DNA of 8,773 nt from JAGNXB01 sp964471595 (GTDB taxonomy: Bacteria > Bacteroidota > Bacteroidia > Chitinophagales > Saprospiraceae). The notes below the pieces were generated by a model, which worked only from the letters and a program-made list of their open reading frames with translations, did not search any database and was not told where the DNA came from. Positions 1 through 5,583 of the stretch are shown here, in pieces. Each line of letters starts with the position of its first letter. Position 1 is the stretch's first letter. The stretch covers positions 1-8,773 of the forward strand of contig CAYYGN010000062.1 of the NCBI GenBank assembly GCA_964471595.1, written 5' to 3'. The translations under genes and the position numbers were made by a program.

Positions 1-837
1 ATCCTCGAATCCGTCGCTGAATTCGAGTTCCTCTCCATTGACGGTGATGGATCTCCAGGTGCGTTTGCCTTTTTCACGGATGTCATCCGGCAAGGTATCG
101 GCATTGATGCTCAGGAACCAACGAACACGGGCGCGTTCCAGTTCCAAAAAGCCGGAAGCCCGGTCGTGGGTATGGATGTGAACGACATTTCTTTGCACCT
201 GACCGAAAATCCAGATCAACATATCAAAGAAGTGAACACCAATATTGGTGGCAATGCCTCCGGATTTTTGAAGATCCCCTTTCCAGGAAGCATGGTACCA
301 ATTACCGCGGGAAGTCACATAGGCGAGATCGATGTCCGCCTTTTTGTGGTTGGATGGAGGAGCCGATTTTCTTGATTTGAGCGAGGGGGGTGCAAATTTT
401 TTCTTTAGCCTGGCAATGGTGGGATGATAACGCAATTGGAGGATGTTGAATATTTTTTTCCCGGTCTCATCAGCGGCATCTACCAGGGCATCTATGTTCC
501 ATGGGTTCAATACGAGCGGTTTTTCACAGATGACGTCTGCACCGCTGCGCAAACCGAACCGTATGTGTGAATCGTGCAAATAGTTGGGAGAAGCAATGCT
601 GACAAAGTCGAGTTTGTTTCCGGATCTTCTGAGTAGATCAACATGCCTGTCAAAGCGTTCGAATTCCATAAAAAAATCAGCCTGAGGAAAAAACTGGTCC
701 AGGACACCCACCGAGTCATTGATGTCATACCCTGCGAGCAGTGTGTTGCCAGTGTCTTTGATGGCCTTCATGTGTCTGGGTGCCACAAATCCGGCTACTC
801 CGATTAGTGCGAAGTTTTTTGGGTTTTGATTTGTCAT
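1..837 (-). CDS. wbpB: WbpB/WlbA-like UDP-N-acetyl-glucosaminuronate 3-dehydrogenase, C-terminus cut by window edge
   Basis: A Gfo/Idh/MocA-family NAD-dependent oxidoreductase. The family member WbpB/WlbA oxidises the C3 hydroxyl of UDP-GlcNAcA in the cytoplasm, preparing it for amination (WbpE) and acetylation (WbpD). The minus frame is open without a stop from the ATG at 837 to base 1, giving 279 residues. WbpB proteins are about 315 residues, so only the last few dozen are missing. Visible landmarks are the N-terminal Rossmann segment FALIGVAGFVAPRHMKAI (residues 9-26), SIASPNYLHDSHIRFGL (80-96), the family signature CEKPLVLNPWN (104-114) with the expected catalytic-region Lys106, TSRGNWYHASWKGD (176-189) and GGIATNIGVHFFDML (193-207) with His202. 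These segments are close to remembered WlbA/WbpB sequences, so this subfamily fits better than a generic dehydrogenase. No Shine-Dalgarno is evident. It is separated from the upstream minus-strand gene by 360 nt of repeats, so it may have its own promoter. Confidence 0.9.
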   Translation of the reverse strand, partial: MTNQNPKNFALIGVAGFVAPRHMKAIKDTGNTLLAGYDINDSVGVLDQFFPQADFFMEFERFDRHVDLLRRSGNKLDFVSIASPNYLHDSHIRFGLRSGADVICEKPLVLNPWNIDALVDAADETGKKIFNILQLRYHPTIARLKKKFAPPSLKSRKSAPPSNHKKADIDLAYVTSRGNWYHASWKGDLQKSGGIATNIGVHFFDMLIWIFGQVQRNVVHIHTHDRASGFLELERARVRWFLSINADTLPDDIREKGKRTWRSITVNGEELEFSDGFED

Positions 838-897
838 GAAGTGTGGTTTTAGAAACTGCAGAGGGATTTAATCGCTAAGGCGCTAGGTTATATGGGG

Positions 898-1004
898 TTG
901 TTGTTGATGTTGTTGTCGCAGTTGTCTTTGTTGTCGGGGGTGTCAGGTCGTTGGTTTGAAGGTCGGTTTATGTCGTTGATATCGTTGTTGTCTTTGTCAT
1001 CGGG
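898..1004. repeat. Degenerate GTTGTC/TTGTTG tract with an internal direct repeat
   Basis: The plus strand is dominated by TTG, GTC and GTT triplets. An 18-nt unit at 921-938 recurs at 987-1004 with two mismatches, a 66-bp offset. The tract encloses the 26-bp repeat copy at 939-964. It is G/T-rich on plus and strongly C/A-rich on minus, the strand transcribed here, and would lie in the leader of the WbpB-like gene. Confidence 0.55.
939..964. repeat. 26-bp dispersed repeat, copy A
   Basis: This matches 4689-4714 in the same orientation at 25 of 26 positions; the only difference is C949 versus T4699. The shared core contains GTTGGTTTGAAGGTC. Copy A lies about 100 nt upstream of the start codon at 837. 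Flanking sequence is not conserved between the copies. Confidence 0.7.
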
Positions 1005-1070
1005 TTGAGGAGTTATGAAGGATGATATCGGAATAGGGTTATGGTTTGAGGCTTGAAATATTCTCTTTCA

Positions 1071-1090
1071 ACTTCGCGAAGTAGCGCTAC
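1071..1090. repeat. Two abutting perfect palindromes
   Basis: ACTTCGCGAAGT (1071-1082) is a perfect 12-bp palindrome. It shares its last two bases with GTAGCGCTAC (1081-1090), a perfect 10-bp palindrome. Together they could form a cruciform or two small RNA hairpins. No U-run follows on either strand, so this is not a standard terminator. Confidence 0.5.
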
Positions 1091-1150
1091 AAATTCACCG
1101 AATCGCCCTTCGAACAACACTCTTGCCTCAGTAGGTTTGCTTCCAGGCAG

Positions 1151-1174
1151 CTTGGCGTCTTTGGGCCTTGGCGT
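1151..1174. repeat. CTTGGCGT direct repeat, 16-nt period
   Basis: CTTGGCGT occurs at 1151-1158 and again at 1167-1174. A related string CCTTGGCG lies at 4843-4850 in the other long minus-strand spacer. This suggests a family of degenerate intergenic repeats shared by the two gaps. Confidence 0.4.
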
Positions 1175-1197
1175 TTCCAATGAGTCCAAGATAAAAT

Positions 1198-2040
1198 TCA
1201 CAACATAATTGATCCGCTTGCACTCAATGCAAAATTGCGAAACTCCATGAAATATACATTCAACTGTAAGAAGGAAAAGGCGTGGAGGCCCACAGTGAAA
1301 TTGAAGGTGCGCTGTTGATATTCCGCACCTGCAGACCATTGGGGCCACAAGGAAGCAGGTGGATGGGCAGGCAGATATTGACATCCGGCAAAGAATCCTT
1401 TGATCAGGTAATCATCATCTTTGAATAATTCTACACCATAACCTGTGCTGGCCTGTAATACCCTGCCCGGCATGACATGGAATGACTTGGAGGCTACCAC
1501 AAAGGAAGCAGGTAAAAGTCGAGTGCCAATAGGATCATAGACACCAACTGCTATAGCAGGCAGGTGCAGGTGTTCCTTAAGCAAGCGGAACTTCAGGAAT
1601 ACGGAACGATCGCCAATGCCATAAGAGCCTTTTTTGGCCTTTTCAGGGTGAACCAGCCGAATGCTGGCTTCCGCCCAGGGCAGAAAACCGATGCGTGCAA
1701 AAAAAACCTTTTCTCCTACGTTATTTTTTTTGCTGTAACCTAGGTGCGCCTGAGGTGCAGGAACAAATTGAGCACCCACCGTAATCTTTTGATCAGGTTG
1801 CAGGTAGGCAACAGGGGATACGACGATGCCCGTCTGTCCATAGAGTCCGTTCAAGGTCTGGTGTTGTGCATGGAGCGATGCTGATGTACGCATCCAGATC
1901 ATGAACAGGATAAGAAAGGGCCCAAACCCCTTAAACGAGTATCGCTTCGAATCGGGTTTGAGATAAACAGGATGGTTTGGGCAGTGGATCCAACGGCACA
2001 TTATGGGCATCCTTGATGGCAAGGGCTGTATGTAGGACAT
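1198..2040 (-). CDS. YjbH-domain outer-membrane protein (N-terminal YjbH-like), putative exopolysaccharide export
   Basis: Predicted exported protein of 280 residues resembling the N-terminal part of YjbH, an outer-membrane protein tied to exopolysaccharide production in enterobacteria. YjbH-like traits are GLYGQTGIVVSPVAYLQPDQ (65-84), RIGFLPWAEASIRL (116-129), GIGDRSVFLKFRLLKE (141-156), and LPAIAVGVYDPIGT (160-173) followed by VVASKSF (181-187). A hydrophobic stretch at about 37-50 followed by ASLHAQ suggests signal cleavage near Ala58. The basic region before it is unusually long, so the true start is uncertain. ATG 2040 has a strong AAGGAG six bases upstream and is chosen; ATG 2001 would overlap the lipoprotein stop as TAATG. 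At 280 residues it is much shorter than full-length YjbH (about 700), and the missing barrel may be supplied by the gene at 3441-4685. The family call rests on remembered patterns, not a search. Confidence 0.75.
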   Translation of the reverse strand: MSYIQPLPSRMPIMCRWIHCPNHPVYLKPDSKRYSFKGFGPFLILFMIWMRTSASLHAQHQTLNGLYGQTGIVVSPVAYLQPDQKITVGAQFVPAPQAHLGYSKKNNVGEKVFFARIGFLPWAEASIRLVHPEKAKKGSYGIGDRSVFLKFRLLKEHLHLPAIAVGVYDPIGTRLLPASFVVASKSFHVMPGRVLQASTGYGVELFKDDDYLIKGFFAGCQYLPAHPPASLWPQWSAGAEYQQRTFNFTVGLHAFSFLQLNVYFMEFRNFALSASGSIML

Positions 2041-3416
2041 TTCAGTCTCCTTGTAAACACCTGGACACCGATGGATCGATCGAGGTTATATTCCTGGCCA
2101 TACTGGGCACCACTTGCTTTCTGCGCGATCTTCCTTGCTGTGATATAAAAATCCTCGCATTTTCCGAGCAAGAACTTTTCTTTGAATATTTTGTCGGGGC
2201 CCGGAATGAATGGGTTATAATTATCAATTCCCTGGTTTTGCATAAGGGTGGTCAAGGAACTGAATGGCGTATTTGTCAAAATTTTAAGATCATTGAGATA
2301 TACCAGTTTATGAATCATCATCATATTGGGGGAATTAGCCAGATTGTACTTCATCCGCCCATCGATGGCTATATCAACATTGAACAAGCTGGCTTCACCA
2401 CAATTGCAATTGGAATAGGTAAAAAGAGAAGATTCTGCTGCTGTTTGGATATGCTCTATGAAGGTGATATCATAGGATTCATTCACAACCATATAACTAC
2501 CCAAGCTGGTGGACTGGACAGCGATCGACTGGCTTGGTGGATGGTAAGCGACGAAGGCATCATTGGGCTTCTGCCACCGGTTGGAACTGAGATCATAGCC
2601 TATAAAAGGAACTTTTGAATCGTGCGTGCGGTAAACCGAAAGGGAATCGCCTGGCTGCAAAGCCACAGGATGATCGCTGACAAACCGTACTGTAAAGGGC
2701 TGCTTCAGAGTGATCATCGGATTGGAGGAAATGCGAAATCTTACAAGCGGTAACTTCATGGGTGTCCACTGGGGAAGTGCGGCCAGGTATGATGAGCGTG
2801 AATAGGAAGATAACGAAATCGCGGTAGGATTGTCCACTGCACCGGATGGTATTGTCAATTCAAGGACTGTAATGATGGTATCTATCTGTTGGCCTTCAGG
2901 TCCTTCGGTGAGGTAAAGTGAGGTGTCCCGAATGAAGAGTTTGGTCTCTGTATTGGGTTGAACGATCACAGGTTTGTTTTTGGGAGAAAGAACAAAGTCA
3001 ACACAGACATAAGAAGTACTTCCTTCGCAGTCTGATTCATCGACCCACTCGGAGGGAGTAAATTCATAGGTATCCATTTCGTAGCCAGCCTTCCGGGCAT
3101 ATAAAATCCTTTTAATATCTATTTCATCAAAGACATCCTTCACTTCGAAATAATACATGCCATCCACACCGGATATCACCCCATCCTCAAACAATTGGAT
3201 ATCCGCGTTTACAATCGGTGCCATAGTACGGGCGTCCAGGACCTGCCCTATTACCACCAATTTGCAGGTATTATCATTACGTATTGACACTTTGGCCGGA
3301 TCATCCACCTTGCTGAAATCGAGGGAATCCCTACAAGACAAAGGTATTAGAGCCAGGCCAAACAAGAATACCACAGGGATGAAATCCCCGATGTGGCGCG
3401 GATATCGATTGTTCAT
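2001..3416 (-). CDS. Lipoprotein with carboxypeptidase-regulatory-like and ZU5-like segments
   Basis: 471-residue predicted lipoprotein. The N-terminus has a basic start, a hydrophobic core (about 11-27) and a loose lipobox PLSC with Cys28 as the lipidation site; Pro at -3 is atypical. Residues about 54-145 resemble a carboxypeptidase regulatory-like beta-sandwich (VVIGQVLDARTMAPIVNADI, then SGVDGMYYFEV, then YARKAGYEMDTYEF). Residues about 185-310 begin with LELTIPSGAVDNPTAISLSS, a pattern typical of ZU5-like beta domains, followed by repeated beta-rich stretches. The C-terminal third is unrecognised and ends in a short cysteine cluster (Cys460, Cys466, Cys470). It starts 24 nt after the stop of the barrel gene and overlaps the YjbH-like gene by 40 nt, so the three genes are very likely co-transcribed. 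Its role is inferred from context: an envelope partner of the two outer-membrane proteins, perhaps comparable to the lipoprotein YjbF, though no sequence similarity to YjbF is claimed. Confidence 0.85.
   Translation of the reverse strand: MNNRYPRHIGDFIPVVFLFGLALIPLSCRDSLDFSKVDDPAKVSIRNDNTCKLVVIGQVLDARTMAPIVNADIQLFEDGVISGVDGMYYFEVKDVFDEIDIKRILYARKAGYEMDTYEFTPSEWVDESDCEGSTSYVCVDFVLSPKNKPVIVQPNTETKLFIRDTSLYLTEGPEGQQIDTIITVLELTIPSGAVDNPTAISLSSYSRSSYLAALPQWTPMKLPLVRFRISSNPMITLKQPFTVRFVSDHPVALQPGDSLSVYRTHDSKVPFIGYDLSSNRWQKPNDAFVAYHPPSQSIAVQSTSLGSYMVVNESYDITFIEHIQTAAESSLFTYSNCNCGEASLFNVDIAIDGRMKYNLANSPNMMMIHKLVYLNDLKILTNTPFSSLTTLMQNQGIDNYNPFIPGPDKIFKEKFLLGKCEDFYITARKIAQKASGAQYGQEYNLDRSIGVQVFTRRLKCPTYSPCHQGCP
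2041..2052 (-). promoter_or_regulatory. Strong Shine-Dalgarno for the YjbH-like gene
   Basis: On the minus strand AAGGAG (2052-2047) is followed by a six-base spacer and the ATG at 2040. It lies inside the upstream lipoprotein gene. Other genes here show no such site, so it supports the overlapping start at 2040 over the inner ATG at 2001. Confidence 0.55.
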
Positions 3417-3440
3417 CTGATGGGATTATATATAATATAA

Positions 3441-4685
3441 TCATCTATAGGCAAATATCAGGCCAGGATTGAGATTGTTGATCAGAAACGGGTAGATCTG
3501 GCCTGTAGAGTACACATTGGCATAATATTGGGTGCCATTATAGGTATAATCGATGAATGGTCCAGATTGCACGGTGATGCGCCTTCCAATGAACTTCCGT
3601 ACAAACGGAATAGGAACATATGCACGCATTCCGTAATTCCAGGCATTATCCAATTGTTGCACAAAAAATTGGATATTCGTTTGTTTGAACTGTCGGTTTA
3701 CCGCGAACAGCTTCACTTCCTGCCAGTTAAGGCCTTTGCCGTATGAAGCAAGGATTTGGAGATGATACCTGTTCCAGCGCCATCCGGAGGTAATCAGGTA
3801 ATCTACATAATTTATATCCGAGATCTCCCATCCCGGCTCCGCCTTGGGTACGGTCAATCTTTTTGGATAGGATGCGTAACCGGTATATCCCAATTGGGCA
3901 CCTAGAAAAAATCGATTACTGAGAAAATATTTACCAGCCTGCACCTGAGCGCCATACCGGTAAGGATCAAAATAACCAACGGTTACATTGCCAAATATAC
4001 CCACACCTAATGGCACATATTGGCTGAAGGTGATCAGGCCGGGTCGCGGGTTGTTTTCTTCCGGAATAGCGAGTTCGTTCCATATGGGTATGATATACTG
4101 AAATTGTAGCAGGCTACCTCGCCATAATTGCATATAGACATTGGGAAGGAGGTTCAACTGAAACTGAACAGGATCTTCATTTGCTCCAAATGCAAATCCT
4201 ATCTGAGGGTCAAGGCTGAACAGGAGGGTATAATTGGAATACTTTCCGGAGATGGCCTCAAGGTGCTCCTTGCCAGTTTTGAGGGGGCCTATCTTATAGT
4301 TGGAATCTCTGATGGAAATTTTGCCATCATAAACTTGAAAATTATGGCTATAAAAAGGAATATTCCGGTCATTAACCATGACCTTTACATCCTTTAGTTG
4401 ATGGCTAACAAGGGTATCCAGCACACCAAGCAGTTTCAGAGTAGCATAACTTCCTTGCCGGTACTTGCTCCTGGAGTACATGATCAGCAACTGGTCGTCA
4501 TCAATCCGGCAGGCGGCATCCAGGAAGGAGGCTTTTTGCAGGGTATTTTGCAGCGTGACTACATAGGTAGAATCCAAATCAGAGTACGAGCCCATTGGAA
4601 TTGTATCGGATTGGGCTCTCGCCATCTGCATGCAGAGCAGTAATATGAGAAGGATTTTAATGGGAAGTGGGATTATGTGTATCAC
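3441..4685 (-). CDS. Predicted outer-membrane beta-barrel protein, possible separate YjbH C-terminal barrel
   Basis: 414 residues. The start is GTG at 4685: no in-frame ATG lies upstream before a stop, and the frame gives a good signal peptide (PIKILLILLLCMQMARAQ, cleavage after Ala24). Residues about 40-150 form a soluble-looking region. From about residue 157 the protein alternates aromatic and polar residues in short strands (for example FQLNLLPNVYMQLW 175-188, LLQFQYIIPIWNEL 192-205, GNVTVGYFDPYRYGAQVQ 232-249), as in outer-membrane barrels. The order of a barrel strand, a GLITFSQYVPLG-like turn and FDPYRYGAQVQAGKYF resembles the C-terminal barrel of YjbH proteins, but this is a weak visual match. 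It is the first of three closely spaced envelope genes, after a 327-nt structured gap. Alternatively it is an unrelated Bacteroidota outer-membrane protein. A plausible role is a passage or anchor for the polysaccharide made by this locus. Confidence 0.75.
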   Translation of the reverse strand: MIHIIPLPIKILLILLLCMQMARAQSDTIPMGSYSDLDSTYVVTLQNTLQKASFLDAACRIDDDQLLIMYSRSKYRQGSYATLKLLGVLDTLVSHQLKDVKVMVNDRNIPFYSHNFQVYDGKISIRDSNYKIGPLKTGKEHLEAISGKYSNYTLLFSLDPQIGFAFGANEDPVQFQLNLLPNVYMQLWRGSLLQFQYIIPIWNELAIPEENNPRPGLITFSQYVPLGVGIFGNVTVGYFDPYRYGAQVQAGKYFLSNRFFLGAQLGYTGYASYPKRLTVPKAEPGWEISDINYVDYLITSGWRWNRYHLQILASYGKGLNWQEVKLFAVNRQFKQTNIQFFVQQLDNAWNYGMRAYVPIPFVRKFIGRRITVQSGPFIDYTYNGTQYYANVYSTGQIYPFLINNLNPGLIFAYR

Positions 4686-4688
4686 GTT

Positions 4689-4714
4689 GGTGTCAGGTTG
4701 TTGGTTTGAAGGTC
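4689..4714. repeat. 26-bp dispersed repeat, copy B
   Basis: This matches copy A (939-964) at 25 of 26 positions, same orientation. It begins four nt upstream of the GTG start codon at 4685, where a ribosome would load, so it could influence translation initiation. Confidence 0.7.
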
Positions 4715-4887
4715 TTAAGTTCTTGAAGTTTGAAAATCTCTTCGCCCGAGCGCCTCCCCTTTCAGGTCCTAAGGTCCTGTATGGAAAGCGGGGGTCGGGG
4801 AAAAGCAGGCGGCGTTTCTATTTTCAACTTTCAAAAAAAATACCTTGGCGACTTCGCTTCTTTTCTTAAAACAAGTATCTCCGAAAT

Positions 4888-4920
4888 ACGGCTTCGCCGT
4901 TCATGTGTCACGACCACATG
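4888..4920. repeat. Pair of adjacent stem-loops
   Basis: ACGGC-TTC-GCCGT (4888-4900) has a 5-bp stem with a three-base loop. It is followed directly by CATGTG-TCACGAC-CACATG (4902-4920), a 6-bp stem with a seven-base loop. Neither is followed by a U-run. They sit in the middle of the spacer downstream of the antiterminator gene. Confidence 0.5.
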
Positions 4921-4977
4921 TTCCCGTTTTTAAAATTCGGGCAGCAACATACAAGGCTTTAACAGCCATTTTGTAAA

Positions 4978-4997
4978 GGACAAAGAAATTATTGTCC
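4978..4997 (-). terminator. Weak terminator-like hairpin after the nusG-like gene
   Basis: GGACAA and TTGTCC (4978-4983 and 4992-4997) form a perfect 6-bp stem with an eight-base AT-rich loop, 15 nt past the stop codon at 5013. On the minus strand it is followed by TTTACAAAA, only a short U-run. The stem has few G/C pairs, so it is at best a leaky terminator or pause site. Confidence 0.3.
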
Positions 4998-5012
4998 AAT
5001 CAAGAAAAAAGG

Positions 5013-5570
5013 TTAAATCTTTCGCAGGTACTTGGGATTGACTTCGAGTACGAGGGTGAAACCCAGGGATTGAAGAGAGATGGACACCTGATTATTGTTC
5101 AGGTGTTTTTCGAGGACGCCCCTGACGCCTGTCAAATGGCCGCCAATTATTTCCACTTGGTCACCTATCATAGGCAGTCTGTTTTCTGCTTTAATTTTTG
5201 CTGTCTCGCCCACCACTCGCCGGATGAGTTCCATCTCTTCCATGGGGACGGGCAATATGTCATCCCCAAACCGAACGAATCCACTCACATAGGGTGATTC
5301 TAGTACCGGGTAATATCCGTTTTCATTGATGTGCACGAATAAGTAGGAACTCACCAAAGGGAGTTCCACGACCCTTCGTTTCCGATCGTATCTCCTGGTT
5401 TCCCGGATCAGTGGCAGCCATGCTTCCAAGCCTTTTCGCTCCAGGTCACGTTGGGCCATTTTTTCATGGCGGAAGGAGGTCCTGACGGCATACCAGCGCA
5501 ATTCGGATTTGTCAAATCCTCTGTAACGGATTATTTTTGACGTCGTGGGTCTGAAGGATCGGGATTCCAT
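5013..5570 (-). CDS. NusG-like (UpxY-type) transcription antiterminator
   Basis: 185-residue NusG paralog. Residues 25-118 form the NGN domain that binds RNA polymerase: RWYAVRTSFRHEKMAQRDLE (25-44), AWLPLIRETRRYDRKRRVVE (50-69), LPLVSSYLFVHI (70-81), and a turn around VSGFVRFGDDILPVP (95-109). Residues about 133-183 form a KOW domain beginning GDQVEIIGGHLTGVRGVLE (136-154). Specialised NusG paralogs of this type (UpxY in Bacteroides, RfaH and LoaP elsewhere) let polymerase read through long polysaccharide operons. Its position inside such a locus supports that role over housekeeping NusG, which normally sits beside secE and ribosomal protein genes. It starts 13 nt after the 6-dehydrogenase stop and is presumably co-transcribed with it. 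The target sequence of this family member cannot be read from the window. Confidence 0.88.
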   Translation of the reverse strand: MESRSFRPTTSKIIRYRGFDKSELRWYAVRTSFRHEKMAQRDLERKGLEAWLPLIRETRRYDRKRRVVELPLVSSYLFVHINENGYYPVLESPYVSGFVRFGDDILPVPMEEMELIRRVVGETAKIKAENRLPMIGDQVEIIGGHLTGVRGVLEKHLNNNQVSISLQSLGFTLVLEVNPKYLRKI

Positions 5571-5583
5571 GGTGGTATGACAT

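Larger units (their letters stand above)
838..1197. other. Repeat-rich 360-nt intergenic spacer
   Basis: No convincing gene lies between the YjbH-like gene and the WbpB-like gene. The spacer is built from low-complexity and repeated pieces: a degenerate GTTGTC-rich tract (about 898-1004), one copy of a 26-bp sequence also found before the gene starting at 4685, two abutting palindromes (1071-1090), a CTTGGCGT direct repeat (1151-1174) and a CGCTAAGG/CGCTAGG duplication (873-887). Such degenerate CTTGGCG and CGCTAAGG strings look like decayed intergenic repeats rather than coding sequence. I found no clear TAnnTTTG promoter for the gene at 837. Confidence 0.6.
4686..5012. other. Structured 327-nt spacer between the nusG-like gene and the envelope genes
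   Basis: No gene is supported here. Going down the minus strand from the antiterminator stop there are inverted repeats at 4997-4978, 4967-4955, 4941-4923 (imperfect), 4920-4902 and 4900-4888. Then come a purine/pyrimidine-biased tract, an AGGTCCT tandem duplication (4764-4770, 4772-4778) and the 26-bp repeat abutting the GTG start. It would form the leader of the barrel gene if transcription passes through. No clear TAnnTTTG promoter was found on the minus strand. Confidence 0.55.

Noticed and set aside
507..728. 73-codon minus-strand frame inside the WbpB-like gene
   Set aside because: It is an out-of-frame reading of the WbpB-like gene, whose own frame is uninterrupted and carries all the family motifs.
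1013..1384. 123-codon minus-strand frame overlapping the end of the YjbH-like gene
   Set aside because: Its first half is the YjbH-like gene in another frame, and its second half runs through the CTTGGCGT repeats and palindromes of the spacer. No known domain was recognised.
1977..2618. 213-codon plus-strand frame
   Set aside because: It lies opposite the lipoprotein gene, whose minus frame has a signal sequence and domain-like motifs; the plus translation has none.
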